A stretch of DNA of 64,000 nt from CAYTGR01 sp964437445 (GCA_964437445.1 CAYTGR010000002.1:86899-150898); one strand, 5' to 3'; shown: positions 34,266 through 44,349, counted from the first letter of the stretch. The notes: a model not told the origin generated them from the letters alone. Numbers and translations are program-made.

Positions 34266-35480
34266 ATGCGCATCCTGGTGATCTCGCGGTGGTATCCTTA
34301 CCCGCCTGACAACGGGTCTAAGCTCAGGATTTACAACCTGATCAAACAGCTGGCGCGGCGGCATGAGCTGACCCTGCTCACGTTTGCGCCCGGCCCGGTC
34401 GCGGAGGAGCAGCTGCTGGCGTTACGTGCTTACTGCCGTGACGTGCAGGTGGTCACCTGGCGTCCCTTCCGGCCTGGCCGGTGGCGCGCGCTGCTGGGCT
34501 TTTTCGCGCCGGTGCCGCGCTCGGTGGTGGATACCGACAACCCGGAGATGCACGCCCGGGTTCGCGCGGCGGTGACGGCTCAGCCGTTTGACGTGGGGCT
34601 GGCCTCCGAGATTGACAGCGTGCCCTACCTGTTGCCGGTCCGGGGGCTGCCCCGTTGTGTAGACGAGCTCCAGGTGGCTGTCATCAAAGACCGGTACCTG
34701 GCTCAGCAGCAGCTCTGGCGGCGGCTGCGCGCCGGGTTGACCTGGTGGAAGACCGGTCGCTACGTCCGGCGCTTTCTGGCGCAGTACGCCGGATGCACGG
34801 TGGCTTCTGAGCAGGAGCGGGCGAATATCCTGGCGGTGGCGCCGCAGGCCCGGCGGGTGGTTGTCGTGCCCAACGGGGTGGACCTGGCGTGGCACACGGG
34901 CGATTTCGGCGCGCCGGAGCCGGATACGTTGATCTTCTCCGGGGCGCTGACCTATGAGGCGAACTTTGACGCCATGGCTTACTTCCTGCGGGAGATCTTC
35001 CCGCAGGTGCAGGCGCAACGGCCGGCGGTGCGGCTGCGCATCACCGGCCGGACGGAGGGGGTGCCGCTGGCGCAGTTGCCGCTCGGCCCGGGGGTGGAGC
35101 TGACCGGCTACCTGGCTGAGGTCAGGCCGGTGGTGGCACGGAGTTGGGCCAGCGTGGTCCCGTTGCGGATCGGCGGGGGAACCCGGCTCAAGATCCTGGA
35201 GGCGCTGGCTTTGGGGACGCCGGTGGTGGCGACTTCCAAGGGCGCGGAGGGGCTGGCCGTGACGCCGGAGCAGGAGCTGCTCATCGCGGATACGCCGGCG
35301 GAATTTGCTCGCCAAACGGTGCGCCTGCTGACCGACGCCGATCTGCGCGCCCGCCTGGCGGTGAACGGCCGGCGCCTGGTGGAACAGCGTTACAGCTGGG
35401 AGCGCAGCGGCGCGCAGCTGGAGGCGCTGCTGGCCGAGATTGTGGCCGAATTCACAAAGCCGTTTGCTGCCAACGATTGA
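34266..35480 (+). CDS. Family 4 glycosyltransferase
   Basis: A 404-residue GT-B fold enzyme. The start MRILVISRWYPYPPDNGSKLR is typical of a GT4 subgroup found in exopolysaccharide loci. The second half carries VVPNGVDLAWH, FSGALTYEANFDAMAYFL, the GGGTRLKILEALALGTPVVATSKGAEGL donor loop and a final helix. It is similar in plan to the enzyme at 51444-52646, suggesting duplication within the locus. It lies 7 nt after the preceding gene. Confidence 0.9.
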   Translation: MRILVISRWYPYPPDNGSKLRIYNLIKQLARRHELTLLTFAPGPVAEEQLLALRAYCRDVQVVTWRPFRPGRWRALLGFFAPVPRSVVDTDNPEMHARVRAAVTAQPFDVGLASEIDSVPYLLPVRGLPRCVDELQVAVIKDRYLAQQQLWRRLRAGLTWWKTGRYVRRFLAQYAGCTVASEQERANILAVAPQARRVVVVPNGVDLAWHTGDFGAPEPDTLIFSGALTYEANFDAMAYFLREIFPQVQAQRPAVRLRITGRTEGVPLAQLPLGPGVELTGYLAEVRPVVARSWASVVPLRIGGGTRLKILEALALGTPVVATSKGAEGLAVTPEQELLIADTPAEFARQTVRLLTDADLRARLAVNGRRLVEQRYSWERSGAQLEALLAEIVAEFTKPFAAND

Positions 35481-35505
35481 AATCGGTGGCTGAAACGCCA
35501 GGAAC

Positions 35506-35558
35506 CCTGCTGAAGCAGGTTCAAAATGCCGTTCATAACCCGCTTCAGCGGGTTTTCA
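35506..35558 (+). terminator. Two adjacent hairpins, the second terminator-like
   Basis: CCTGC-TGAA-GCAGG (35506-35519) is followed by AACCCGC-TTCA-GCGGGTT (35537-35554) running into TTTT. This could partially terminate transcription within the glycan locus. Loop sequences TGAA/TTCA match those of the dispersed element, but the rest differs. Confidence 0.55.
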
Positions 35559-35633
35559 GGGGTACCAGGCGTTGGATTCATCCGATGCCTAGGGCAGGCT
35601 GAGTAGTTACTATGTGGCTTAAGGAGCGATCCT

Positions 35634-37028
35634 GTGATGCTTGAGACGCCATTCGGACGCCTGGCGCTACCGCCGCAGAGCACGTTGCTGCGAGTGGTGG
35701 TCCTCGGCGGGCTGTTGGTGGCCGATCTGGCGCTGGGCTACCTGGCCGTCCGGCTGGACCCGCAGCTCTTGCTGCTGGCGGTGCTGATCCCGCCGGTGGC
35801 GCTGCTGGCACTTCGCTACTCGGAGTATGGCCTGGTAGCGTTGCTCCTGACGGCGGCCTTCGTGCGGGCTTCGCTGCCGACCGGCACGCAGAGCCGGATT
35901 GTCGCCAGTCTGGTGCTGACGGCGGTGCTGGTCGCGCTCTGGATCGGGCGGGCGGTGGTGTTGAAACAGCCGTTGCTGCCCCGCCGCAGCCGCGTGATCC
36001 GGCCAATTGTGGCTATCATTGTGATCAGCTTCGTCTCCTACCTGTGGAGTCTGGCGTTCCGCGATCCGCTGGTTGTGGTCTGGCGGACCTGGCCGATTGT
36101 GCAACTGGGGGGGCTGGGGGTGATGCTTCTGCTGCCGGCGGCTTTTCTGCTCACCTTTAACAACATTACCGCTGTGCGCTGGGTGCATTATCTGTTTGGT
36201 GCGATGATAGCCGTAGGAATCTGTTCGCTGGCCGTGGATTACGGCCACCTGCCCATCACCTTCATTAACACCCGTGGCCTCTTTTCGCTCTGGTTTGTCG
36301 CGCTGGTTTACGGCCAGCTGCTCTTCAACCGCCACCTGCGGCTCTGGCAACAGCTCGCGCTGGGATTGGTGTTGGCACTCTGGCTTTACCGCAAACTCAT
36401 GGTGGAGACTTACTGGCTGGCGGGTTGGTTCCCGGCCCTGGTGGCGATGGGGATCATCACTTTCTTTCGTTCCAAAAGGGTCGCCGTGCTGATGGCGCTG
36501 GTAGCGCTGGCGGTCCTGGCCTGGAAATGGGGCTATATCAATGACGTGATCCTGGCCCGCGAGTCGGCGGAGAGTGGCGTCACCCGCTGGGCGGCCTGGC
36601 AGCAGAACTGGATCGTGACCGGCCGTCACTGGCTTTTCGGCACCGGCCCGGCCGGCTACGCGGCCTATTACATGACCTATTTTCCCAAGGCGGCGATGGC
36701 CACCCACAGCAACTATATTGACCTGCTCTCGCAGTTGGGGATTGTCGGTCTGGGGGCCTATCTCTGGCTTCTGGGTACGTTAGGCTTCACCGGCTGGCGG
36801 CTGGTGAACCGGGTTGGCGGGCGGGGCGACGGGGTGGCCGGTTTCGCCTGCGGGATGCTGGGGGGGTATGGGGGTGTGGTGGTGGCGATGGCGTTAGGCG
36901 ACTGGCTGGTCCCCTTTGTCTACACTCAGACCATCACCGGTTACGACTATGCCGTCTACAGCTGGATCTGGCTGGGAGCGCTGGCCGGCCTGGAGACGCT
37001 AACCGCCGGGGAAAGCTGGCCTGGATGA
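35634..37028 (+). CDS. O-antigen polymerase/ligase-type membrane protein
   Basis: A 464-residue protein with about twelve membrane helices. The large periplasmic loop contains SAESGVTRWAAWQQNWIVTGRHWLFGTGPAGYAAYY and ATHSNYIDLLSQLGIVGLGAYLWLL, the Wzy_C hallmarks (R near the loop start, H-x-x-Y-x-x-x-L-x-x-x-G). It either polymerises repeat units (Wzy) or ligates glycan to an acceptor (WaaL-like). With Wzx and Wzz nearby, Wzy is favoured. The GTG at 35634 is 7 nt after AAGGAG; the ATG at 35637 is an alternative. Confidence 0.88.
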   Translation: MMLETPFGRLALPPQSTLLRVVVLGGLLVADLALGYLAVRLDPQLLLLAVLIPPVALLALRYSEYGLVALLLTAAFVRASLPTGTQSRIVASLVLTAVLVALWIGRAVVLKQPLLPRRSRVIRPIVAIIVISFVSYLWSLAFRDPLVVVWRTWPIVQLGGLGVMLLLPAAFLLTFNNITAVRWVHYLFGAMIAVGICSLAVDYGHLPITFINTRGLFSLWFVALVYGQLLFNRHLRLWQQLALGLVLALWLYRKLMVETYWLAGWFPALVAMGIITFFRSKRVAVLMALVALAVLAWKWGYINDVILARESAESGVTRWAAWQQNWIVTGRHWLFGTGPAGYAAYYMTYFPKAAMATHSNYIDLLSQLGIVGLGAYLWLLGTLGFTGWRLVNRVGGRGDGVAGFACGMLGGYGGVVVAMALGDWLVPFVYTQTITGYDYAVYSWIWLGALAGLETLTAGESWPG

Positions 37029-37041
37029 CGGGGATTGAGCC

Positions 37042-37998
37042 ATGGACCTCTCAATTATTATCGTGAACTGGAATACGCGCGAGCTCCTGGCGCAGTGCTT
37101 AGCATCCCTCCCAGGGGCAACGGCGGGGTTGATCAGCGAAGTCATCGTGGTGGATAATGGCTCCACCGATGGCAGCCCGGCACTGGTGGCTGAACGCTTC
37201 CCGTCCGTCCGGCTGCTGACCAACGGTGAGAACCTGGGGTTTGTCCGCGCCAACAATCAGGCCTTGTCGCTGGCGCAAGGGCGCTACGTGGTGTTGCTCA
37301 ATAGCGACACCATGGCCCCACTGGCGAGCCTGACGCGGATGGTGCAGTTCATGGATGAGCACCCCACAGTCGGGGCCGCCGGCCCCAAGCTGCTCAATCC
37401 CGATGGAACTTTTCAGGGTTCCTACGCCTACTTCCCGACGCTCGGGTCGGTGGCGCTTTCCGCCGCCGGGCTGGCGCGCCGGTTCTACCTGCCCTACGAT
37501 CCCAGCCCGGCTCCGCGCCCTGATGAGGTCAGCCACCCGGTGGACTGGGTGCCCGGGGCCTGCTTACTGATCCGCCAGACGACTCTGGCGGCGGTGGGGC
37601 TGTTGGACGAGGGCTTCTGGATGTACTCGGAGGACACCGACCTTTGTTACCGCATCCACCGTGCAGGATGGGAGGTGTATTACCTGCCCGATGTAGAGAT
37701 AGTTCACTTCGGCGGTGCCAGCAGCCGGCAGTGCCGCCCTGAATCGGTAGGCCGTCTGTACCGGAGCAAGTTGCGGTTCTTCCGTAAGCATTACGGTTTC
37801 CTGTCCACCTTGCTCCTGAGCGGGGTCATTGCGGCCGCCTACGGGGTGAAGGCTGGAATCGCTGTGTTGACCCTGCCTCTCCCCGCCCGGCGTACCGCTG
37901 CCCGGACCCAATTCCAGACCGCCTGGCGGGTGTGGGAGGGATGTCTGCAAATTATCATGGGACATAAACAAGCGCGGTTGAAGGCAGATACTTTTTAG
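37042..37998 (+). CDS. Family 2 glycosyltransferase
   Basis: A 318-residue GT-A enzyme. Signatures are SIIIVNWNTRELL, VVDNGSTDGS, NLGFVRANNQAL, LLNSDTM (the DxD equivalent) and GFWMYSEDTDLCYRIHRAGW. The C-terminus contains a hydrophobic stretch (LSTLLLSGVIAAAYGV) that could associate with the membrane. It belongs to the same broad group as 33359-34258. It probably adds one sugar of the repeat unit. Confidence 0.9.
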   Translation: MDLSIIIVNWNTRELLAQCLASLPGATAGLISEVIVVDNGSTDGSPALVAERFPSVRLLTNGENLGFVRANNQALSLAQGRYVVLLNSDTMAPLASLTRMVQFMDEHPTVGAAGPKLLNPDGTFQGSYAYFPTLGSVALSAAGLARRFYLPYDPSPAPRPDEVSHPVDWVPGACLLIRQTTLAAVGLLDEGFWMYSEDTDLCYRIHRAGWEVYYLPDVEIVHFGGASSRQCRPESVGRLYRSKLRFFRKHYGFLSTLLLSGVIAAAYGVKAGIAVLTLPLPARRTAARTQFQTAWRVWEGCLQIIMGHKQARLKADTF

Positions 37999-38003
37999 GG
38001 AGC

Positions 38004-38147
38004 ATGATGGATTTCAGTGAAGTGATGTGGCCGGTCCCCCATCCTCTGATGATGAAGGGGAACACCATCCAGAAAATCAAAATGCCAGGATACACCCATT
38101 TTCGGCACCTCCTCCTGGGCGAGACCGGGGTTTTAAGCAGATCGTAG
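38004..38147 (+). CDS. Possible 47-residue small protein
   Basis: A short open frame starts at ATG 38004, 6 nt after the stop of the previous gene, preceded by TTTAGGGAGC, and ends at TAG 38145-38147. The product is basic and Met-rich (MMDFSEVMWPVPH near the start). It has no recognised family, signal or membrane segment. It might be a real small protein or a chance frame in the 174-nt gap before the next gene. Confidence 0.25.
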   Translation: MMDFSEVMWPVPHPLMMKGNTIQKIKMPGYTHFRHLLLGETGVLSRS

Positions 38148-38172
38148 CCCGTGTTAAGTAGGAGGTAAAAAC

Positions 38173-41036
38173 ATGAGCCAGAAAATACGCAGTGGAGTGC
38201 AAGCAGGATTGGTCGTGGCGCTGATTCTGACAGTCCTCGCCGGCCTGGTTGTGCCGACGCGAGGGCAGGCAAGTGTCTATCGGGCCGAGGCCATTGTCCT
38301 GGTCAACTCAGCCAGTGGCGACTACGCTGGTTTTGACCAGATTATCCGCCCCTATCTGGACCATTTCGGTGTCCCATACACGGTCCTGGATATTGCTGCT
38401 GCACCTGTCCCGGCCTCTGTCTCCACTTATGCCCTCATCATCATCGGACACCGCAATCTGGACCCGGACCATCTCTACCTGGATGCCACCGAGCAATCCT
38501 TCCTTTCAACCGCCGTTTTCAGTGGCGCCGGTCTGGTCAACTTTGACAATCTCCTGGCCGACAGTGGCTATTCCCCTTATTACACCTACGTTCAGGACAT
38601 CTTTCGCTTCGGTTACACGGCTGCTACTGCGCAGCAGCAAGTGGAGATTCACTCTGAGGTCGGCTCGCCCTGGGATTACATGGTCGCCGCCCATCCGACC
38701 GACGCCATCTACATGCTGGGCCAGAATGTGATGCCCACGGGGGTGGTGCCACCAGTATCCGGCAGCGCGACCCTGGCTACCCTCAACGGCCAGCCCTTCA
38801 TGATCGCCGCGACCTACGGCCAGGGGCGCGCCATCCAGTGGACCACTTACGACTGGCTCAACTGGCAGACCTGGGGGTATGTCCATGGCTTTGACGATTT
38901 GATCTGGCGCGGACTGGTCTGGGCCGCCCGCAAGCCCTTTGTGATGCAGGGGATGCCGCCCCTGGTCACCTTCCGGGACGATGATTCCACGGGGGGCTAT
39001 GATTGGGTGGTGACAGCCAACCAGTATGGGTTCAAACCGTGGGTAGGGCTCTTCCTGCGGGCCGTCAGCGAGCCTTCCGCCTCCCAATTGAGAAATCTGG
39101 TCAATGCGGGACAGGCCACGGTAGGGGTCCATGCGCTGGACTTTGATGCCTTCTTCTACACCGGGTCCGCCAGCCAGATTGCGGCCAACTTCGCAGAAGC
39201 CCAGACCTGGTTCAACACTCATGCGATCACGCCTTCTACTTATGTCGTTCCTCACTATTATCAGATTGAGCCGGTGGCCTTTGAGGGGCTGGCGAACATG
39301 GGGGTGGAGTTCCTGGGCACCCTGATGACGCCTGGTGAGAGCTATGGCGCTCCGGCCTTGCGACTCCGCCCCTATCGCCTGTACGCTGCCCCTGACAGTG
39401 CCAGCAGTGGCCCTTTTTACTACGCCGACTATCTGACCATCCCTGGCTATCCTGAATACAACGGTCGGTTCTTCAATGTCCTGACCGAAATCCGTGACAC
39501 GACCGGCTATGAGTGGTATCCCGACAACGATGTGGCTGGCAGCATTATGCGGGGCACCGGGCAACTCAAGCGGGCGCTGGATAGCATGGTCATTGCTACT
39601 CTTTTCACCCATGAGTACTACATTCACGCGATCACGCCGGCCAACTGGAATGCTATTCTGGCCGGGATTGCTGCCAACATCGCCCCGTACCAACCCGTCT
39701 ACGTGACCATGGACTATGCGGCCCAATATGCCCGGGCGATGGTGACCTCGGACATCGCCAACAGCCTGTACGATCCCGTCCGCCGGACGCTGGACATTAC
39801 GTTTACCGGCTCTACCGATCTGCCGACCCAATTTTACCTGTTCACCGAGCAGGAGGGCGCGATTCAGCGTTATGCTATCGCGGTGCCGGTCTTTGCCGGG
39901 AGCACGGTCGTAGCGGTCCCCATGGATCTGCCCACTCCGTTGCCAACCTTAACCCCCGGGCCGACGGCGACGCCGACTTTCACGCCGACGCCGGGGCCTA
40001 CCCGCCTTCAGGTATGGGAGGATAGTCACCAGGAGCCGGTATTGCCAACCACGACTAACGTGGATGACTTGAACCCTGCGGATAACCAGTGGACCGAGTT
40101 CCTCTGGCCGGTTCGCGGCTACCCTGGCGTCTTTGCCGGGACAACGGAGACGCCTCCCCTCATGCGCTTCTACGGAGCCGTGCCTGATGGCACTTATACA
40201 CTGGTTGCCAATCTCTACTGGAACGGGAACCTGCGTTACTACTGGGGCACAACCGCGGCAAACCCCGAAGAGTTTTACTACGATGTGACCAGCGGCACCC
40301 CTGGCGACTTTGCCGAGTACCCCCTGGGGACGGTGACCGTCACCAACGGGCTGGTGGAGATCTTCGTCCAGCGGGCTGAGGCTCTGCCTGGCGGCAACGA
40401 CTATCCTTTCTGGGGCTGGGCCTGGCTCCGCCTGATACCTCAGGAAGAACCACCCACGCCGACGCCAACGGAGACGCCCACGGCTACGCCGACCTTCACG
40501 CCAACGCCGACGGAGACGCCCACGGCTACGCCGACCTTCACGCCGACGCCGACGGAGACACCCACGGCTACGCCGACCTTCACGCCNNNNNNNNNNNNNN
40601 NNNNNNNNNNNNNNNNNNNNNNNNNNNNNNNNNNNNNNNNNNNNNNNNNNNNNNNNNNNNNNNNNNNNNNNNNNNNNNNNNNNNNNTGGTGCCGGCCAAC
40701 GCTACCCTTTCCTTCTGGCACACTTACCAGCTGGAGACGTATGGCGACGGCGCGGTGATTGAGATCTCCACGGACAATGGTGCCAGCTTCATGGACTTGA
40801 GAACGCGCATTACCTCCGGGGGCTATACCGGCGTCATCGCCGTTGGCTGGGGCAGCCCCATCAGCGGGCGACTGGCCTGGACAGGGGGAACCCTGGGAGC
40901 GATGCAGGAAGTGGTGGTGGACCTTAGCGCCTACGCCGGCCAGACTGCCATCGTGCGCTTCCGTCTGGCCTGTGATAGCGGCGATAGAGCCATCGGCTGG
41001 TACATTGACGATGTTCGCATTGCAGGGAGCCAATAG
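38173..41036 (+). CDS. Large exported protein with deacetylase-like middle domain, interrupted by scaffold gap
   Basis: The protein starts with a signal peptide (about residues 1-36) after AGGAGG. Residues about 40-270 resemble a GATase-1-like fold (ALIIIGHRNLDPDHLYLD, GAGLVNFDNLLADS). The middle (LVTFRDDDSTGG, VGVHALDFDAFF, VVPHYYQIEP, FTHEYYIHAITP) is reminiscent of DUF2334/NodB-type polysaccharide deacetylases with Asp and His ligands. Pro/Thr linkers flank a beta-sandwich domain. The gap at 40587-40686 falls in a tandem repeat. After it, a C-terminal piece in another frame (WYIDDVRIAGSQ end) looks like a MAM/immune-inhibitor-type sandwich. Assigning both sides to one gene is an inference. 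Confidence 0.65.
40462..40586 (+). repeat. 42-bp tandem repeat coding for a Thr-Pro linker
   Basis: Three copies of a 42-nt unit, nearly identical at DNA level, encode TPTETPTATPTFTP. The assembly breaks into N at the end of the third copy, so the true copy number is unknown. Confidence 0.95.
40587..40686. other. Scaffold gap of 100 N
   Basis: Exactly 100 N at the edge of a 42-bp tandem repeat. The repeat is the likely cause of the break. Confidence 0.99.
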
Positions 41037-41039
41037 TCT

Positions 41040-42662
41040 ATGAGTCTAACTCGCGTGACCCGCCGGGAAATCAGGAATGTTTTGCTCATTTCGGCTCTGG
41101 TGCTGGTTTTGACTGGCCTGCCCTACGTCTACGGCTACCTTTCCACGCCGGCCGGCCAGCAGTTCATGGGTATTGCCTGGGGCACACCAGATACGAATGA
41201 GTATTTCGCCTGGATGCGGGCCTTTACGCAATCCTTTCTCATCAACAACACGCTCACCCCGGAGCCGAACGCCGCGATCTTTTTCAACCTCCTCTGGTGG
41301 CTGCTGGCGCAGATCGTGGCGCTGGGGGTTAATCCGTTGGTGGTCTTCCACGGTTTGCGGATCCTGGCGACGCTCCTTTTCCTGGTCACGGTTTACTATT
41401 TCGGCGCGCTCTTTTTTGAGGAAGTGCGCTGGCGGATGGCGGCGTTCGTGGTGGTGACATTAGGGGCTGGCCTGGGGTGGGCCCTGGTGGTCGGCAAATA
41501 TCTGACCGGCCGCCTGGCCCATCCCTTAGATCTCTACGTGGTGGAACCGAACACCTTGCTCAGCATCCTTTCGTTTCCTCACTTTTTGCAAGCGGCCTGG
41601 TTGATCCTGGTGGTGTTCATGCTGATCCTCCTGGCGTATGAGCGCCAGCGCTGGGGGTACGCCCTGGCGGCCGGACTGGTGGCGTTGCTGCTGGGATGGA
41701 CTCACGCTTATGATCTGCTGCTGATCTACGCGGTGCTGGGGGTGTTCACGTTCCTGGTCTGGTTGCGCGACGGCTGGAGTGGCCGGTTGTTGCTTTACCC
41801 GCTTACCATCGGATTGATTTCCTGCGCGCCGGCCTTTTACTCGGTCTATATCACGTCAGCCTTCCCGGTCTGGCGCGAGGTCTTCGCGCAGTTCGGTAAC
41901 GCCGGCGCGTGGACCCCTGATCCGTTCCGCCTGCTGGTGGTGATGGGGATTCCCTTCATCGTGGCACTTTTGACCTTTGACGGGCTGGTGCCGTTGCGTG
42001 AGCGCTCGCTGCGCGCGCTTTTCTTGCGGGTCTGGTTTGGTGTCAACCTGTTCATCATCTACTTCCCGGTCAGTTACCAGATTCACTACCTGAACGGCTG
42101 GCAGATTGCGATTGCGTTGCTGGCGACGGAAGGACTGGCCCGCCGGATCATCCCCTGGCTGGGGGAGCGGCTGCCACGGCTCGCGCCCTGGACGTTGCAC
42201 AAGTGGGTCGTGGGCCTGCTCCTGGTGGCTATCGTGCCGACCAACGTCTATTTGCTGGCCTGGCGCGTGGTGGATTTGAGCCGTCACCAGCACCCTTATT
42301 ACCTGTACCAGGACGAGATCGCCGCCCTGCAATGGCTGGAAAACAACACGACGCCGGATGACGTGGTCCTGAGCGCCATTGAGGTTGGCCAGTATATCCC
42401 CAGCCGGGCGGGAAACCGTGCTTTCCTGGCCCATTGGGCGATGACTGCCGACGTCTACCACAAGCAGGAACTGGTCACCGCTTTCTTCAATCCGGCCACG
42501 CCCGACGAGGAGCGCCAGGATATCCTGCGCGACTATGGGGTCACCTATGTCTTTTACGGCAGTGTAGAGCGTGGCCTGGGCGATCCAGCGCTGGCGGCGC
42601 GACCTTATCTGGAAGCGGTTTTTGCCTCACCGCAAGCCACGCTGTACAAAGTGGTATGGTGA
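41040..42662 (+). CDS. GT-C fold membrane glycosyltransferase-like protein
   Basis: A 540-residue protein with about ten to twelve membrane helices. The first extracytoplasmic loop carries an acidic motif (GTPDTNEYFAWMRAF) at the position of the GT-C catalytic Asp/Glu. A C-terminal soluble part begins near QDEIAALQWLENNTTPDDVVLS. Such enzymes use polyprenyl-phosphate sugars on the outer face of the membrane. No specific family (PMT, ArnT) can be assigned. Its ATG is 3 nt after the previous stop. Confidence 0.75.
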   Translation: MSLTRVTRREIRNVLLISALVLVLTGLPYVYGYLSTPAGQQFMGIAWGTPDTNEYFAWMRAFTQSFLINNTLTPEPNAAIFFNLLWWLLAQIVALGVNPLVVFHGLRILATLLFLVTVYYFGALFFEEVRWRMAAFVVVTLGAGLGWALVVGKYLTGRLAHPLDLYVVEPNTLLSILSFPHFLQAAWLILVVFMLILLAYERQRWGYALAAGLVALLLGWTHAYDLLLIYAVLGVFTFLVWLRDGWSGRLLLYPLTIGLISCAPAFYSVYITSAFPVWREVFAQFGNAGAWTPDPFRLLVVMGIPFIVALLTFDGLVPLRERSLRALFLRVWFGVNLFIIYFPVSYQIHYLNGWQIAIALLATEGLARRIIPWLGERLPRLAPWTLHKWVVGLLLVAIVPTNVYLLAWRVVDLSRHQHPYYLYQDEIAALQWLENNTTPDDVVLSAIEVGQYIPSRAGNRAFLAHWAMTADVYHKQELVTAFFNPATPDEERQDILRDYGVTYVFYGSVERGLGDPALAARPYLEAVFASPQATLYKVVW

Positions 42663-42676
42663 AGGGAGAGATGGCT

Positions 42677-42728
42677 TGTCGTGCCGCATTTCAGCGCGGC
42701 TCAGACGGCGCTAAAGCGCCTGACTACA
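42677..42728 (+). repeat. Dispersed three-way-junction element, copy C
   Basis: A 52-nt core is closed by TTGTCGT...ACTACAA (one mismatch). Hairpin 1 is degenerate (CCGC...GCGG). Hairpin 2 is the perfect GGCGC-TAAA-GCGCC (42707-42720). It is followed by GCGTTATTTTCAAGGGGG and the start at 42755, 26 nt beyond the core. Confidence 0.8.
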
Positions 42729-42754
42729 AACTTGGAGCGTTATTTTCAAGGGGG

Positions 42755-44284
42755 ATGAAAGTGGAAGCCATAGCCGACCACGGACGACCGACCGCAGACC
42801 GCATGGCAAGGGGGCGATGGCTGGCTGGCCGGGTGGGGCGCTGGCTGCGCAGCCGGGAGCCCTGGCTTTTCCTGCTGCTCCTGGTCTGTTTTGCCTATTT
42901 CTTCCCCCGGTGGGCCGATTGGGGGCAGAACTCCAAACTGGATCTGACGCTGGCAATCGTAGACCAGGGGACGTTCAGGATTGACGATTACTATCACAAC
43001 ACCGGTGATTATGCCCACTACGGGGATCACTACTACAGCGACAAGGCTCCCGGTACGGCCTTTTTAGGCGTGCTGTTTTACGCCGCTTTCAAAGCAGTGC
43101 TGCGCACGCCGCTCTTTGACCGGCTGCTGGAGCGGATTGCCGCTAACCCGGCCTTTGCCAGCACCTTGCAGGAGGGCGGCACCGGGCTGTTGCGCGAGAA
43201 AGTCACCTTTGCCATGGCGCTCAGTGTGGTCACGTTGGGCGTGGTCTCGGTGCCCTCGGCGCTGTTGGGACTGGTGCTCTATCGTTTTCTGCGCCGTTTC
43301 ACTCACCACGATGGGTTAAGCGCTTTTCTGGTGGTGATCTACGGGCTGGCGACGGTGGCCTATCCGTTCTCCTCCATCTTGAATGGCCGCCAGATCGTGG
43401 CGGTGCTCAGCCTGAGCGCTTTCTACCTGCTCTATCGTTACCAGCGGCGTGAGCTCGGCCCTCATATCCTCTGGGTGGTGGGGCTGCTGATGGGCTGGGC
43501 CGCCATCACCGACTATCCGAGCGTGCTGATCTTGGGCGGGATTTTTCTCTACGCTTTTTTCAGCGCGCCCAAGAAGATAGACCTGTGGCGGCTGATCGCG
43601 GCGGCACTCCCGCCGGGCCTGCTGGCGGCCTGGTACAATTTCCGCTGTTTTGATACGCCGCTGCCGGTCGGCTACTTCTACTCGGAGCTCTACGCCGACC
43701 TGCACTACCAGGGGTTCCTGAGCCTGACCTATCCCAAACTGGATGCGCTCTACGGGTTGACCTTCAGCCCGTTCCGGGGATTGTTCTACCTTTCCCCTTT
43801 CCTGCTGTTGGCCGTGCCGGGCTTCTGGCAGATGATGAAAGCGCGAGAGTCCCGGCCGGAAGGTCTGGTCTGCCTGTGGGCAGCGTTCAGTTTCTTTTGG
43901 TTCAATGCTTCCTCGGCGATGTGGTGGGGCGGCTTTTCGGTCGGCCCGGCCTACCTGGTGCCAATGGTCCCCTATTTGATGCTGCCCATTGCTTGCCTTG
44001 CTCCGGTAATGCTCAAGCGCCGTTGGAGCACGGTCCTGTTGGGCCTGCTGGCGCTCTGGTCGTGGCTGATGACCTGGGCCCAGACGATTGCCGGGCAGAG
44101 TTTTCCCGACCTGACGCCGACGCCGCTGGTCTCCATCGCGCTGCCGCGCTTGCTGGCCGGTGACATCGCGCGCAACTGGGGGATGGTGCTGCACCTGAGC
44201 AGCTTCGCCAGCCTGTTCCCGCTGGCGGTGGTCGCCGCCGGCCTGGGCTGGCTGCTGGCAAGCCGCCGGGAAACTCAAGGCTGA
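42755..44284 (+). CDS. GT-C fold membrane glycosyltransferase-like protein
   Basis: A 509-residue polytopic protein. After the first helix, the loop LAIVDQGTFRIDDYYHNTGD followed by HYYSDKAPGTAFLG is a conserved stretch of bacterial family-39-like membrane proteins. About ten helices follow. The ATG at 42755 is set by AAGGGGG; the long frame before it crosses element copy C. It probably transfers a sugar from a lipid-phosphate donor to the glycan or to a surface protein. Confidence 0.72.
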   Translation: MKVEAIADHGRPTADRMARGRWLAGRVGRWLRSREPWLFLLLLVCFAYFFPRWADWGQNSKLDLTLAIVDQGTFRIDDYYHNTGDYAHYGDHYYSDKAPGTAFLGVLFYAAFKAVLRTPLFDRLLERIAANPAFASTLQEGGTGLLREKVTFAMALSVVTLGVVSVPSALLGLVLYRFLRRFTHHDGLSAFLVVIYGLATVAYPFSSILNGRQIVAVLSLSAFYLLYRYQRRELGPHILWVVGLLMGWAAITDYPSVLILGGIFLYAFFSAPKKIDLWRLIAAALPPGLLAAWYNFRCFDTPLPVGYFYSELYADLHYQGFLSLTYPKLDALYGLTFSPFRGLFYLSPFLLLAVPGFWQMMKARESRPEGLVCLWAAFSFFWFNASSAMWWGGFSVGPAYLVPMVPYLMLPIACLAPVMLKRRWSTVLLGLLALWSWLMTWAQTIAGQSFPDLTPTPLVSIALPRLLAGDIARNWGMVLHLSSFASLFPLAVVAAGLGWLLASRRETQG

Positions 44285-44337
44285 AGGCTGAGTGCTGACG
44301 GCTAAATGCTGATGGCTAACTGCTGAACGCTGAAATG
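44276..44337. repeat. Heptamer array (GCTGAAG)
   Basis: Eight consecutive imperfect 7-nt units (GCTGAAG, GCTGAGT, GCTGACG, GCTAAAT, GCTGATG, GCTAACT, GCTGAAC, GCTGAAA) fill the gap before the next gene. Confidence 0.85.
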
Positions 44338-44349
44338 AGGTTACAGTCC

